A stretch of DNA of 64,000 nucleotides, from NCBI GenBank assembly GCA_963720885.1, contig CAVRGW010000004.1:124001-188000 (forward strand), written 5' to 3'. The notes under the pieces were generated by a model. That model did not search any database. It saw nothing but the letters and a program-made list of their open reading frames with translations, and was not told the DNA's origin. This stretch comes from DATLLN01 sp963720885 (lineage in GTDB: Bacteria; Actinomycetota; Thermoleophilia; Gaiellales; JAICJC01). The position numbers were made by a program, and so were the translations under genes. Positions 49,448 through 57,394 of this stretch are shown here, one piece after another. Numbering within the stretch: position 1 is the stretch's first letter; every line of letters starts with the position of its first letter.

Positions 49448-49482
49448 GACGTCATTATGACGTCGTCTATGACGCCTGTCAA
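49446..49482 (-). promoter_or_regulatory. RHH-gene promoter with three operator repeats
   Basis: On the minus strand TTGACA (49477-49482), a 17-nt spacer and CATAAT (49454-49459) form the best promoter in the window, with the ATG 6 nt further on. On the plus strand ATGACGTC (49446), ATGACGTC (49457) and ATGACGCC (49469) repeat every 11-12 bp, one helical turn, as in Arc/MetJ-type operators. The first two also form a 17-bp palindrome with an A at its centre on the minus strand. Confidence 0.65.
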
Positions 49483-49530
49483 ATGTCACGAAGATGCAGG
49501 CATTTTGCGCCGTATACTCGACGCCTCGAG

Positions 49531-49908
49531 ATGACCGACCATCCGCACGAAGCGGAGTCGGTGCACAGCGCCACCGCCTCCGCGCATATCTCCCACGCAG
49601 TGATCGCCACCTACGCCGCAGCTGCGGCCGTCGAGGTGCCGGGAGTGCGCGGGATCTGGGCCGGTCACTCCGCGCCGCCCGAGCGGGAGATCGACCCCGA
49701 GCGCGCGCCCAAGGGCGTCCGCGTCAACGGGGACGGCCAGCGGGTCGACCTCGAGCTGCACCTGGTCACGGAGTGGGGAGCGAGCATCCCGGAGGTCGCC
49801 GACCAGGTCGGCAGCCAGGTGCGCCGCTACCTCGCGTCGATGATCCAGCTCGAGCCGACGGACATCGCGGTCGTCGTGGACGAGGTGGCCGCGCCGCTCC
49901 GCCCGTGA
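49531..49908 (+). CDS. Asp23/Gls24 family envelope-stress protein
   Basis: This 125-residue protein has the Asp23/Gls24 pattern: a helical start, then AAAAVEVPGVRGIWAG, a central VNGDGQRVDLELHLVTEWG strand region and VADQVGSQVRRYLASM. Relatives associate with the membrane or act in cell-envelope homeostasis. The ATG at 49531 lies 12 nt after TATACT (49513-49518). It diverges from the RHH operon, whose operators are near enough to affect it. Its stop overlaps the next GTG. Confidence 0.82.
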   Translation: MTDHPHEAESVHSATASAHISHAVIATYAAAAAVEVPGVRGIWAGHSAPPEREIDPERAPKGVRVNGDGQRVDLELHLVTEWGASIPEVADQVGSQVRRYLASMIQLEPTDIAVVVDEVAAPLRP

Positions 49909-50516
49909 GCCGGGTCGACCATCTCACCAAGGGCTCGGTCTCGCATGCCCCGGCTCCCTGCCGTTCCTGCATGTGGTGGCAGTCGGGCGCCGGCGTTCGC
50001 CCGCCCGACCGGGAGAGCTGGATGCTCGAGGCCGAGGACGAGTTCGGACCGTGGGGCAAGCTGTACGTGGACGACGACGGGCGGACGGTCGGCCTGATCC
50101 AGTACGGCCCGGCCGACCGCTTCCCGCGGGCCCGGGGGCTGCCCGCCGGTCCGCCCGCCGCCGACGCCGCGCTGATCACCTGCGCCTACCTGGTGGACGT
50201 GCACAGCCCGTGGGTGCTGCAGAGCCTGTTCCTGGCGGCGATCGGCGAGTGCAAGGTGCGCGGGTTCCCCGCGCTGGAGGCGTTCGCCTATCGCTACCTT
50301 CCGGAGGAGACGTTCGCTGCACGGTTCCTCGGCCACCGGACGATCTTCCCGGCCGACTTTCTGCGCGACTTCGGCTTCCAGGGGCGGCGAAGCGCAGGCA
50401 GAATTGAGTTGGTCCGCCTCGACCTTCGGGGTACGGTCCCGGTCGAGGAGGCGACGCTGACCGAGCGGATCAAGGCACGGCTGGCCGTGATCCAGCCGGC
50501 GCCTGCTGCTCCGTGA
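49905..50516 (+). CDS. GNAT-like acetyltransferase family protein
   Basis: This 203-residue protein starts with a cysteine-containing segment (CRSCMWWQS), then has a GNAT-like strand (GKLYVDDDGRTVGLIQYG) and helix region (LQSLFLAAIGECKVRGF). The acetyl-CoA loop is not canonical. It resembles a family of actinobacterial proteins annotated as GNAT acetyltransferases of unknown substrate. The GTG overlaps the Asp23 stop, so the two are coupled. Confidence 0.65.
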   Translation: MSRVDHLTKGSVSHAPAPCRSCMWWQSGAGVRPPDRESWMLEAEDEFGPWGKLYVDDDGRTVGLIQYGPADRFPRARGLPAGPPAADAALITCAYLVDVHSPWVLQSLFLAAIGECKVRGFPALEAFAYRYLPEETFAARFLGHRTIFPADFLRDFGFQGRRSAGRIELVRLDLRGTVPVEEATLTERIKARLAVIQPAPAAP

Positions 50517-50538
50517 ACCGACGAGCGCCCGGGTACGA

Positions 50539-51162
50539 ATGCCTGACAGTCACACCGGAAAGGATCCGCACACGGAGCACCTGTCCGATCATGGGCTGCT
50601 CGCACTGGTCGCCCGAGGCGACCGGGAAGCGTTCGCCAGACTCTACGACCAGTACAGCGAGGCCGCATACTCGCTCGCCGTCCGGATCGTACGAGACCGC
50701 GACCTGGCGGCGGACGTTGTGCAGGATGCGTTCCTGGCGGTGTGGAAACAGGCGTCGCGCTTCGACGCGCGGCGCGGACAGCCCTCGACCTGGATCCTCA
50801 CCTTGACCCACCACAAAGCAGTTGACATCGTCCGCCGCGAGGACCGCCGCCGAGCCGAGCCGCTCGACGAGGCGCGCGCCGCAGCCGCGGCCGACCCGGG
50901 GCCATCGGTCGACGAACGGGCCTGGCTGGGCGTCGCCCGCCAGCAGGTGCGCGCAGCGCTGCGCCGCCTGCCCGACCCGCATCGCGAGGTGCTGGAGCTC
51001 GCGTATTTCGAGGGCTACACGCAGTCCGAGCTGGCGGAGCGCCTGGCGCTGCCGCTGGGCACCGTCAAGAGCCGGACGTTCGCGGCGATGGCGTCGTTGC
51101 GCGGCTCGCTGCAGGAGATGGGGATCACCATGGAGGACGAGTGGAACACGTCGACGAGCTGA
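50539..51162 (+). CDS. ECF-type RNA polymerase sigma factor (SigK-like)
   Basis: This 207-residue sigma-70 family protein has region 2 (ARLYDQYSEAAYSLAVRIV ... VVQDAFLAVWKQ, then WILTLTHHKAVDIVRRE) and region 4 (LPDPHREVLELAYFEG, then QSELAERLALPLGTVKSR). There is no region 1 or 3. It directs RNA polymerase to a stress regulon when released from its anti-sigma factor, whose gene overlaps it by 22 nt. The ATG is the first in frame after the preceding stop. Confidence 0.9.
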   Translation: MPDSHTGKDPHTEHLSDHGLLALVARGDREAFARLYDQYSEAAYSLAVRIVRDRDLAADVVQDAFLAVWKQASRFDARRGQPSTWILTLTHHKAVDIVRREDRRRAEPLDEARAAAAADPGPSVDERAWLGVARQQVRAALRRLPDPHREVLELAYFEGYTQSELAERLALPLGTVKSRTFAAMASLRGSLQEMGITMEDEWNTSTS

Positions 51163-51812
51163 TCCCCGCGCACGCCATGCGCTCGCTCGATCCGGAGGAC
51201 GAACGGGTCGTTGCGACACACCTGGTCGACTGCGACCGGTGTCGCCGGATGCTGGCGGACTACGAGAGCGTCAGCGCCTCGCTGGCCTATGCCGCGCCGC
51301 GCGAGACGCCGCCGCCGGAGCTGCGCGACCGTCTGCTGGCCTCCCTGGAGCCGGTGGTCGAGGCTCCGCCGGCGGTCGTCGCCGAGCCCCGCAGGACACG
51401 GTTCGGCTGGTGGCCGCGCGTCGCCGTCCTGGCCGTGCCCGCCCTCGCGGCCTGCGTGATCGGCCTGCTGGTCTGGAACGTCTCGCTGCGCGACGACCTC
51501 GACTCGACCAAGGCGTCGCTGGCGTCGAACCGGGCCGTGCATGTCGACAACGTCGGCAACGTGGTGGCCGATACCGGCGGCCACGTCACGCTCTACGCCG
51601 ATCTGGCGCCGGCGCCCGCCGGCAAGACCTACGAGGCGTGGGTGATTGGCTCGTCCGGGCCGATCCCGGCTGGGACGTTCGACGGCGGCGGCACCGTGGT
51701 GCTCGACCTGACGGCGCAGGCGCGGCCGGGCGACCAGATCGCGGTCACCGTCGAACCGGCGGGCGGGTCGGACCAGCCGACGACGAAGCCGATCGGCGCG
51801 GCGTCCGTCTAG
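51141..51812 (+). CDS. anti-sigma factor, RskA-like
   Basis: This 223-residue protein has an N-terminal zinc anti-sigma domain (ATHLVDCDRCRRML, the H-x3-C-x2-C motif), one membrane helix at about residues 93-112 and an extracytoplasmic RskA C-terminal domain (YEAWVIGSSGPIPAG). It should hold the sigma factor at the membrane until regulated proteolysis. The GTG lies inside the sigma gene. The rhomboid and PDZ/Lon proteases at 27410-29250 are candidate processing factors only by type. Confidence 0.88.
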   Translation: MEHVDELIPAHAMRSLDPEDERVVATHLVDCDRCRRMLADYESVSASLAYAAPRETPPPELRDRLLASLEPVVEAPPAVVAEPRRTRFGWWPRVAVLAVPALAACVIGLLVWNVSLRDDLDSTKASLASNRAVHVDNVGNVVADTGGHVTLYADLAPAPAGKTYEAWVIGSSGPIPAGTFDGGGTVVLDLTAQARPGDQIAVTVEPAGGSDQPTTKPIGAASV

Positions 51813-51816
51813 CGGG

Positions 51817-52263
51817 TCAACGCACCAGGTAGGCGACGGTGCCGGCGATCACGGCAACCGACAGCAGCACGCGCGAGGTGCGCGCGGGGTCCGGCAGGTC
51901 GAGCCCCAGCGACGCCAGCGACCCGGTCTGGGCCCGGCGGCGTGCAAGGCGGCTGCGCGCCACCGCGGATTCGCGCTGGGCGGACGGGCCGAGCAGCTCG
52001 TCGACCTCATACGGTCCGTGGCGATCGGATCCGTGGTCGTGGTCGACGCAGATCAGGCTGCCGCGGTGCTCGGTGACGTCGCCGAGACAGCGTGGGCAGG
52101 CGTGCGGCGCCGGCTCGTAGGGCTGCCACTGCTCCCGTGCGCTGCGCCGGCGGTCGCCGACGGTCAGCAGCTGGTGGCGCTTCCACGCGCCGTGGGCAGT
52201 GCACACCCCTCCCGGGGCGCGGCGGACGCAGACGGGACACAGCGTCCCCCTGGCGCCGGTCAA
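51817..52263 (-). CDS. zinc-ribbon protein with C-terminal membrane helix
   Basis: This 148-residue protein has two cysteine-rich groups (CPVCVRRAPGGVC and CPRCLGDVTEHRGSLIC) typical of zinc ribbons, a basic linker and a C-terminal hydrophobic segment (VLLSVAVIAGTVAYLV), which predicts a tail-anchored protein. The TTG overlaps the asd stop (TTGA), so it is the last gene of the lysC-asd operon. Function unknown. Confidence 0.65.
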   Translation of the reverse strand: MTGARGTLCPVCVRRAPGGVCTAHGAWKRHQLLTVGDRRRSAREQWQPYEPAPHACPRCLGDVTEHRGSLICVDHDHGSDRHGPYEVDELLGPSAQRESAVARSRLARRRAQTGSLASLGLDLPDPARTSRVLLSVAVIAGTVAYLVR

Positions 52264-53303
52264 GCCGCGACCTCAGCGCCGGGGACGCGGATCAGGTCTC
52301 GCTGGGCCAGGAGCTCCGCGATCTGGATGCCGTTCAGGGCGGCGCCCTTGCGCAGATTGTCGGCCACCACCCAGAGGGCCAGTCCGTTGGGCCGCGAGCG
52401 GTCCTCGCGGATGCGGCCGACCAGCACCTGGTCGCCGCCTGCGGCCTCGATCGCCGTCGGGTAGCGGGCGTTCGCCGGGTCGTCCACCACGGTCACGCCG
52501 GGCGCAGCGGCCAGCAGCTCGCGAGCCTGCGCCGGCGCGAGCGGCCGCTCGGTCTCGATCCACACCGCCTCGGAGTGCGACCGCCAGACCGGGACGCGCA
52601 CGCAGGTGGCGCTGATCCCGATCGAGTCGTCGTTCATGATCTTGTGCGTCTCCCGCACCAGCTTGCTCTCCTCGATGGTCTCGTCGCCCTCGAACACATC
52701 ACATTGTGGAAGCGCGTTGAAGGCGATCGGATGAGGGTACACGTCAGCGCGGACGGTCTCACCCTGCAGGGACGCCAAGGACTGCGAGCGAAGCTCGTCG
52801 ACCGCACGGCTGCCCGTACCGGACACCGCCTGGTACGTCGCGATCTGCATCCGCACGACCCGCGCGGCATCGTGCAGCGGCTTCAGCGCGCACACCAGCT
52901 GGATGGTCGAGCAGTTGGGGTTGGCGATGATCCCGCGGTGCGCCTCGGTGGCGGCGCCGTTGACCTCGGGGACGACCAGCGGCACCTGCGGGTCCATGCG
53001 GAACGCACTCGACTTGTCGACGACGACGCATCCGCGGCGCACCGCCTCCGGCGCGAACCGCTTCGATGTGCCGCCGCCGGCCGAGAACAGCGCCAGGTCA
53101 AAGCCGGCCAGCGAATCCTCGGTGAGTTCGCGCACCTGCAGCTGCTCGCCCGCGTACTCGACGCGCGTGCCGGCCGAGCGGGCCGAGGCGAAGGGAACGA
53201 CGTCCGAGGCCGGGAAGCGTCGCTCGGCGAGGATCGAGAGCACCTCCGGGCCGACGGCGCCGGTGGCGCCGACGACGGCGACGCGGTAGCTGCGGTCAGA
53301 CAC
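52260..53303 (-). CDS. asd: aspartate-semialdehyde dehydrogenase
   Basis: This 347-residue enzyme has the NADP-binding VAVVGATGAVGPEVL, the active-site cysteine in IIANPNCSTIQ and the VSGTGSRAVDEL region. It reduces aspartyl phosphate to the semialdehyde for lysine, threonine, methionine and diaminopimelate synthesis. The GTG start overlaps the lysC stop by 8 nt, which couples consecutive pathway steps. Confidence 0.95.
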   Translation of the reverse strand: MSDRSYRVAVVGATGAVGPEVLSILAERRFPASDVVPFASARSAGTRVEYAGEQLQVRELTEDSLAGFDLALFSAGGGTSKRFAPEAVRRGCVVVDKSSAFRMDPQVPLVVPEVNGAATEAHRGIIANPNCSTIQLVCALKPLHDAARVVRMQIATYQAVSGTGSRAVDELRSQSLASLQGETVRADVYPHPIAFNALPQCDVFEGDETIEESKLVRETHKIMNDDSIGISATCVRVPVWRSHSEAVWIETERPLAPAQARELLAAAPGVTVVDDPANARYPTAIEAAGGDQVLVGRIREDRSRPNGLALWVVADNLRKGAALNGIQIAELLAQRDLIRVPGAEVAA

Positions 53304-54558
53304 GCGGCTCCTCTCCCTGAGCTTCCGCCAGCTCCGTCTCGAACACGTCGTGCAGCGCCGCGACGGCCTCCGGCACCTTCTCGCGGGCGATCACGCACGA
53401 GACCTTGATCGGCGACGTGGCGATCATCCGCACGTTGATGCCGTGTTCGGCCAGGGTCGCGAACATCCTTGCGGCGACGCCGGGGTGGCTCTTCATGCCG
53501 GCGCCGATCAGGCTGACCTTGCCGGCGGTGTCGTCGACGCGGAACTCCAGGTCGAGCTCGCGGCACAGCCCGTCGATCGTGTTGGTCATCAGCGGCAGGT
53601 CGTCCGCCGGCAGTGAGAACGTGATGTCCGCGCGCTCGTGGGTCACCGCGTTCTGGATGATCGTGTCGACGTTGATGTGGGCGGCGGCGACGGCGGTGAA
53701 GATGCCGGCCGCGGCGCCGGGCTTGTCCGGCACGTTCTCGAGCGTGACGTAGGCCTCGTCCACGGTGTGGGTGATGCCGGAGATGATCGGGTCTTCCATC
53801 GTGGCGTCCTCTCGGATCCAGGTGCCGGTGGTGTCGGTGAACGTGGAGCGCACATGGATCGACACCCCGTGGTTTCGTGCGAACTCGACCGAGCGCAGCT
53901 GCAGCACGCGTGCGCCGGAGCCCGCCATCTCGAGCATCTCGAGCGGCGAGACGACGGGCAGCTTGCGTGCACCGGGAACGATCCGCGGGTCGGCGGTGTA
54001 CACGCCCTCGACGTCGGTGTAGACCTCGCAGTCGCCGCCCAGCGCCGCGGCCAGCGCGACGGCCGTCGTGTCCGAGCCGCCGCGGCCCAGCGTGGTCACG
54101 TCGAGCGCGGTGGACACGCCCTGGAAGCCGGCGACCAGCACGATCTTGCCCTCCTCGAGCGCCTGCTCGATCCGCTTCGGGCGGATGTCGACGATCTTCG
54201 CCTTGGTGTGGACGGTGTCCGTGACGATGCCCGCCTGCGAGCCGGTCAGCGAGACGGCGTGGTGGCCCAGGTCCTCGATCGCCATCGCGCAGAGGGCGGC
54301 CGAGATCCGCTCACCGGTCGAGAGCAGCATGTCCATCTCCCGCGGGTGCGACCGGTCGGACACGCGCGCGGCGAGGTCGGCCAGCTGGTCGGTGGTCTCG
54401 CCCATGGCGGACACGACGCCGACCACGGAGCGGCCGGAGCGGTGCGCCTCGACCAGCCGGCGGGCGACGTTCTTGATCTTCTCGGGATCGGCGACGGACG
54501 AGCCGCCGAACTTCATCACCAGCACGCGCGGGGCCGGCTGCGGCTCGGGATATGCCAT
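53296..54558 (-). CDS. lysC: aspartate kinase
   Basis: This 420-residue kinase has the KFGGSSVADPEKIKNVA start, LSTGERISAAL, LGRGGSDTTAVALA and two C-terminal ACT domains (VPDKPGAAAGIF and SLIGAGMKSHPGVAARMF) that usually bind lysine or threonine for feedback control. It phosphorylates aspartate, the first step of the family pathway. The ATG at 54558 follows TACACT by 6 nt. Confidence 0.95.
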   Translation of the reverse strand: MAYPEPQPAPRVLVMKFGGSSVADPEKIKNVARRLVEAHRSGRSVVGVVSAMGETTDQLADLAARVSDRSHPREMDMLLSTGERISAALCAMAIEDLGHHAVSLTGSQAGIVTDTVHTKAKIVDIRPKRIEQALEEGKIVLVAGFQGVSTALDVTTLGRGGSDTTAVALAAALGGDCEVYTDVEGVYTADPRIVPGARKLPVVSPLEMLEMAGSGARVLQLRSVEFARNHGVSIHVRSTFTDTTGTWIREDATMEDPIISGITHTVDEAYVTLENVPDKPGAAAGIFTAVAAAHINVDTIIQNAVTHERADITFSLPADDLPLMTNTIDGLCRELDLEFRVDDTAGKVSLIGAGMKSHPGVAARMFATLAEHGINVRMIATSPIKVSCVIAREKVPEAVAALHDVFETELAEAQGEEPRV

Positions 54559-54564
54559 GGAGGC

Positions 54565-54570
54565 AGTGTA
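54565..54570 (-). promoter_or_regulatory. candidate -10 element, leaderless start of lysC
   Basis: TACACT on the minus strand ends 6 nt before the lysC ATG, predicting a leaderless lysC-asd mRNA. Confidence 0.45.
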
Positions 54571-54609
54571 TCGGCGTGGTTGGGCGGATCGCCGCAGGCG
54601 GCGGCGCGG

Positions 54610-55962
54610 CTAGGCCATGGTCGCCAGAATGCCCGCGATGTCCGACACGGTCGTGCGCGGGTTGACGATCGCCATCCGCGTGCACGGCTCGCCGCGGTGG
54701 GTGGTCGGCGTGACGAACGCGTAGCCCTGGGCGAGCAACCCGCTGCTCCAGGCGGCGTAGTCGGCGGCCGTCCACCCGGTGCGGCGGAAGATCAGCACGG
54801 TCAGCTCCGGCTCCTCCAGCAGCTCGACATACGGACGGCTGCGGATCTCGTCGGCGCCGGCGCGGGCCACGGCCAGCGTCTGCTCGATCGCGTCGCGGTA
54901 GGCGTCGGTGCCGTGGACGGCCAGCGAGAACCAGAACGGCAGGCCGCGGGCGCGCCGAGACAGGTGCACGGCGTAGTCCGAGGGATTCCACTCGCCGGTC
55001 TCATTGATGGTGTCCAGGTAGCCGGCGTGCTGTGTGTGGGTGCGGCGCGCCACCTCCGGATCGCGGTAGACCAGAGCGCAGCAGTCGAACGGCGCGAACA
55101 GCCACTTGTGCGGATCGACGATGAAGCTGTCGGCATGCTCGATCCCGGCGAACAGGTGCCGCACCGACGGTGCCGCCAGCGCCGCGCCGCCGTACGCGCC
55201 GTCGACGTGCATCCACAGCCCGCGCTCGTGGCACACCTCGGCGACGCCGGCCAGGTCGTCGATCACGCCCGTGTTGGTCGTGCCCGATGTCGCCACGGCG
55301 GCGAACACGCCGTCGTCGCCGGCCTCGTCGAGCGCCTGGGCCAGCGCGGTGCCGGTCATCCTGCCGCGCTCGTCGGCCGGCACGTAGAGCACGTCGACGT
55401 CCATCACCTGCACGAGCGCGTAGACGACGGATGAGTGCGTCTCGGCCGTCAACGCCACGCGCCAGCGGCCCGGGCGGTCGCCGCCGCGGGCCTCGCGGGC
55501 GGCGTGCCGAGCTGCGACCAGCGCCGACAGGTTGCCGGTGGTGCCGCCGGGGACGAAGCAGCCGCCGGCGCCGGCGGGCAGGCCTGCGAGGTCGGAGATC
55601 CAGCGCAGCGCCTGGTTCTCCGCGTAGACCGCGCCGGAGCTCTCGAGCCAGCTGCCGCCGTAGATCGACTGGACGCCGACCAGCAGGTCGAACAGCGTCG
55701 AGACCTCGGTCGGAGCTCCCGGGATGAACGCCAGGTAGCGCGGGTGGTCGACCGACATCGTGGCCGGCGCCAGCACGTCCACCCAGCGGCGCAGGGCCTC
55801 GTCTCCGCCCAGCCCCTCGGGCGTGATCGTGATGCCGGCTCGAGCCTGCAGCTCCGCCGGCGTGCGTGGGCCGTCGAGCGGCGCATCCATGCGCATGCGG
55901 TCGAGCGCGAGGCGGGTGATCCGCTGTGCGAGGCGCTCGGTGTCCTGGGTGTAGCGGTGCAT
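54610..55962 (-). CDS. PLP-dependent group II decarboxylase
   Basis: This 450-residue enzyme has the aromatic-amino-acid/glutamate decarboxylase fold with GGTTGNLSALVAARHAA, HVDGAYGGAALAAP and the PLP lysine in VDPHKWLFAPFDCC (about residue 290). It removes the alpha carboxyl of an L-amino acid; tyrosine, tryptophan, DOPA or a related substrate is likely but not resolved. The ATG at 55962 lies 8 nt after TACAGT. It diverges from the SnoaL-like gene and follows no obvious pathway partner. Confidence 0.85.
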   Translation of the reverse strand: MHRYTQDTERLAQRITRLALDRMRMDAPLDGPRTPAELQARAGITITPEGLGGDEALRRWVDVLAPATMSVDHPRYLAFIPGAPTEVSTLFDLLVGVQSIYGGSWLESSGAVYAENQALRWISDLAGLPAGAGGCFVPGGTTGNLSALVAARHAAREARGGDRPGRWRVALTAETHSSVVYALVQVMDVDVLYVPADERGRMTGTALAQALDEAGDDGVFAAVATSGTTNTGVIDDLAGVAEVCHERGLWMHVDGAYGGAALAAPSVRHLFAGIEHADSFIVDPHKWLFAPFDCCALVYRDPEVARRTHTQHAGYLDTINETGEWNPSDYAVHLSRRARGLPFWFSLAVHGTDAYRDAIEQTLAVARAGADEIRSRPYVELLEEPELTVLIFRRTGWTAADYAAWSSGLLAQGYAFVTPTTHRGEPCTRMAIVNPRTTVSDIAGILATMA

Positions 55963-55985
55963 CGGCGAGGACTGTAACCGTGGAG

Positions 55986-55991
55986 TAGGAT
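55986..55991 (+). promoter_or_regulatory. candidate -10 element, leaderless start of SnoaL-like gene
   Basis: TAGGAT ends 6 nt before the GTG at 55998. Confidence 0.45.
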
Positions 55992-55997
55992 CGGCGC

Positions 55998-56369
55998 GTG
56001 AGCGACCTGCTCGCCTTGATTGCGGCATACGACGACGCCTGGAACCGCCAGGACGTCGAGGCGATCTCGTCGCTGCATGCCCCGGACGTCGTGTTCCACA
56101 ACCACACCGCCGGCGAGCGGGTGGAGGGCAGGGAGGCCGTGGCCGCGCACATCTCGGCGATCTTCGAGCGGTGGCCGACGCTGCGCTTCAGCGGTCGCGG
56201 GCAGCGGGCGGGCGACGACTTCGTCGTCAGCGAGTGGACGGCCTCGGCGACGCATCCCGACGACGGGCGGCGGCTGGAGTGGGACGGCATCGACGTCTTC
56301 CCGTTCCGCGACGGCCTGATCGCGCGCAAGGACGTCTACTCCAGCAGCGCGACGCCGCGCGTCCGGTAA
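55998..56369 (+). CDS. SnoaL/NTF2-like protein
   Basis: This 123-residue cone-fold protein has the family's start (LIAAYDDAWNRQDVEAISSL), the VVFHNHTAGERVEGREAVAAH strand pair and WDGIDVFPFRDGLIARKDVY. Such proteins are small cyclases, isomerases or ligand binders; no specific activity can be assigned. The GTG is set by TAGGAT 6 nt upstream. The stop codon lies inside the first palindrome of the repeat cluster at 56366. Confidence 0.82.
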   Translation: MSDLLALIAAYDDAWNRQDVEAISSLHAPDVVFHNHTAGERVEGREAVAAHISAIFERWPTLRFSGRGQRAGDDFVVSEWTASATHPDDGRRLEWDGIDVFPFRDGLIARKDVYSSSATPRVR

Positions 56370-56462
56370 CAACGGGGTCAGACCCCTTTGTTACACCCAG
56401 GGACGCAACAACGGGGTCAGACCCTTTTGTTGCGCAACAGAGGGGTCTGACCCCGTTGTTGC
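56366..56462. repeat. cluster of three 29-bp palindromes (REP/REPIN-like)
   Basis: Units at 56366-56394, 56405-56433 and 56434-56462 each have the form (G)xAACAA, GGGGTC, a central A or T, then the complement. The second and third abut in opposite orientation and together make a 58-bp palindrome (27 of 29 positions match). The first is in the orientation of the second. The cluster fills the gap between the SnoaL-like stop and the recR stop, a typical site for REPIN elements or bidirectional terminators. Confidence 0.85.
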
Positions 56463-56463
56463 A

Positions 56464-57054
56464 TCAGAGTTCGCGGCGGCCGGCGAACGCCCGGCCCAGC
56501 GTGACTTCGTCGGCGTACTCCAGGTCGCCGCCGACCGGCAGCCCGCTGGCCAGCCGGGTGACGCGGCAGCGGCCGCGCAGCCGGTCGGCGATGTAGACCG
56601 CGGTGGCCTCGCCGGTCATCGTCGGGTTGGTCGCCAGCACCACCTCGGTCACGCCGTTTCGCTCCACCCGCTCGAGCAGCTCGGACAGCTTGAGGTCGTC
56701 GGGATCGACGCCGTCGATCGGCGAGAGGGCGCCGCCCAGCACGTGGTAGACGCCGCGGAACTCGGCCGTCCGCTCCATCGCCACCACGTCGGAGGGATCC
56801 TCGACCACGCAGATCACCGTGCGGTCGCGGCGCGCGTCCTGGCAGATCGGGCAGAGCGGCCCCTCCGCCAGGTTGAAGCACTCCTCGCAGAACCCGATCC
56901 GCTCCTTGACCTCGCGGATGGCGTCCGCCAGCGCCAGCGCGTCCTCCGGGCTGGCCTTGAGGATGTGGAATGCGAGCCGCTGCGCGGTACGGCGCCCGAT
57001 CCCGGGCAGCCGGGCGAGCTGGACGATCAGGTTCTCGACCGACGGCGAGTACAC
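56464..57054 (-). CDS. recR: recombination mediator protein RecR
   Basis: This 196-residue protein has the helix-hairpin-helix LARLPGIGRRTAQRLAFHIL, a four-cysteine zinc finger (CEECFNLAEGPLCPIC) and a Toprim domain (VICVVEDPSDVVAMER). With RecF and RecO it loads RecA at gaps. GTG start. It follows ybaB and dnaX on the same strand, the usual order, and its stop is 2 nt from the palindrome cluster. Confidence 0.94.
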   Translation of the reverse strand: MYSPSVENLIVQLARLPGIGRRTAQRLAFHILKASPEDALALADAIREVKERIGFCEECFNLAEGPLCPICQDARRDRTVICVVEDPSDVVAMERTAEFRGVYHVLGGALSPIDGVDPDDLKLSELLERVERNGVTEVVLATNPTMTGEATAVYIADRLRGRCRVTRLASGLPVGGDLEYADEVTLGRAFAGRREL

Positions 57055-57070
57055 GCGCGGTCAGATTCTC

Positions 57071-57394
57071 TCAGAGGCCGGGGATGCCCAGCCCACCGAG
57101 ACCCCCCAGCTGGCCCATCATCCGCTGCTGCTGGAGCTGCTGCGCCGCCGCCAGGGCGCCGTTGAACGCCGAGACCAGCAGGTCCTGCAGCATCTCGGGG
57201 TCGTCCGGGTCGATCGCCTCGGGCTTGATCGTGACCTCGCTGACCTCGAGCGATCCTGACATCTTCACGGTGACGGCGCCGCCGCCGGCCGAGTGCTCCA
57301 CGTACTCGGTCTTCAGCTGCTCCTGCGCCTGCTCCATCTGCTGCTGCATCTTGCCGAGCTCCGCCATCATCTTGTTCGGGTCCATCTTCGTCAC
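57071..57394 (-). CDS. YbaB/EbfC family nucleoid-associated protein
   Basis: This 107-residue protein has the family pattern: DPNKMMAELGKMQQQMEQAQ, a coiled coil, then VTVKMSGSLEVSEVTIKPE and a helical tail rich in glutamine and glycine. It binds DNA as a dimer. The GTG at 57394 overlaps the dnaX stop (GTGA) and has AAGGAG upstream; an internal ATG lies at 57385. Confidence 0.9.
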   Translation of the reverse strand: MTKMDPNKMMAELGKMQQQMEQAQEQLKTEYVEHSAGGGAVTVKMSGSLEVSEVTIKPEAIDPDDPEMLQDLLVSAFNGALAAAQQLQQQRMMGQLGGLGGLGIPGL

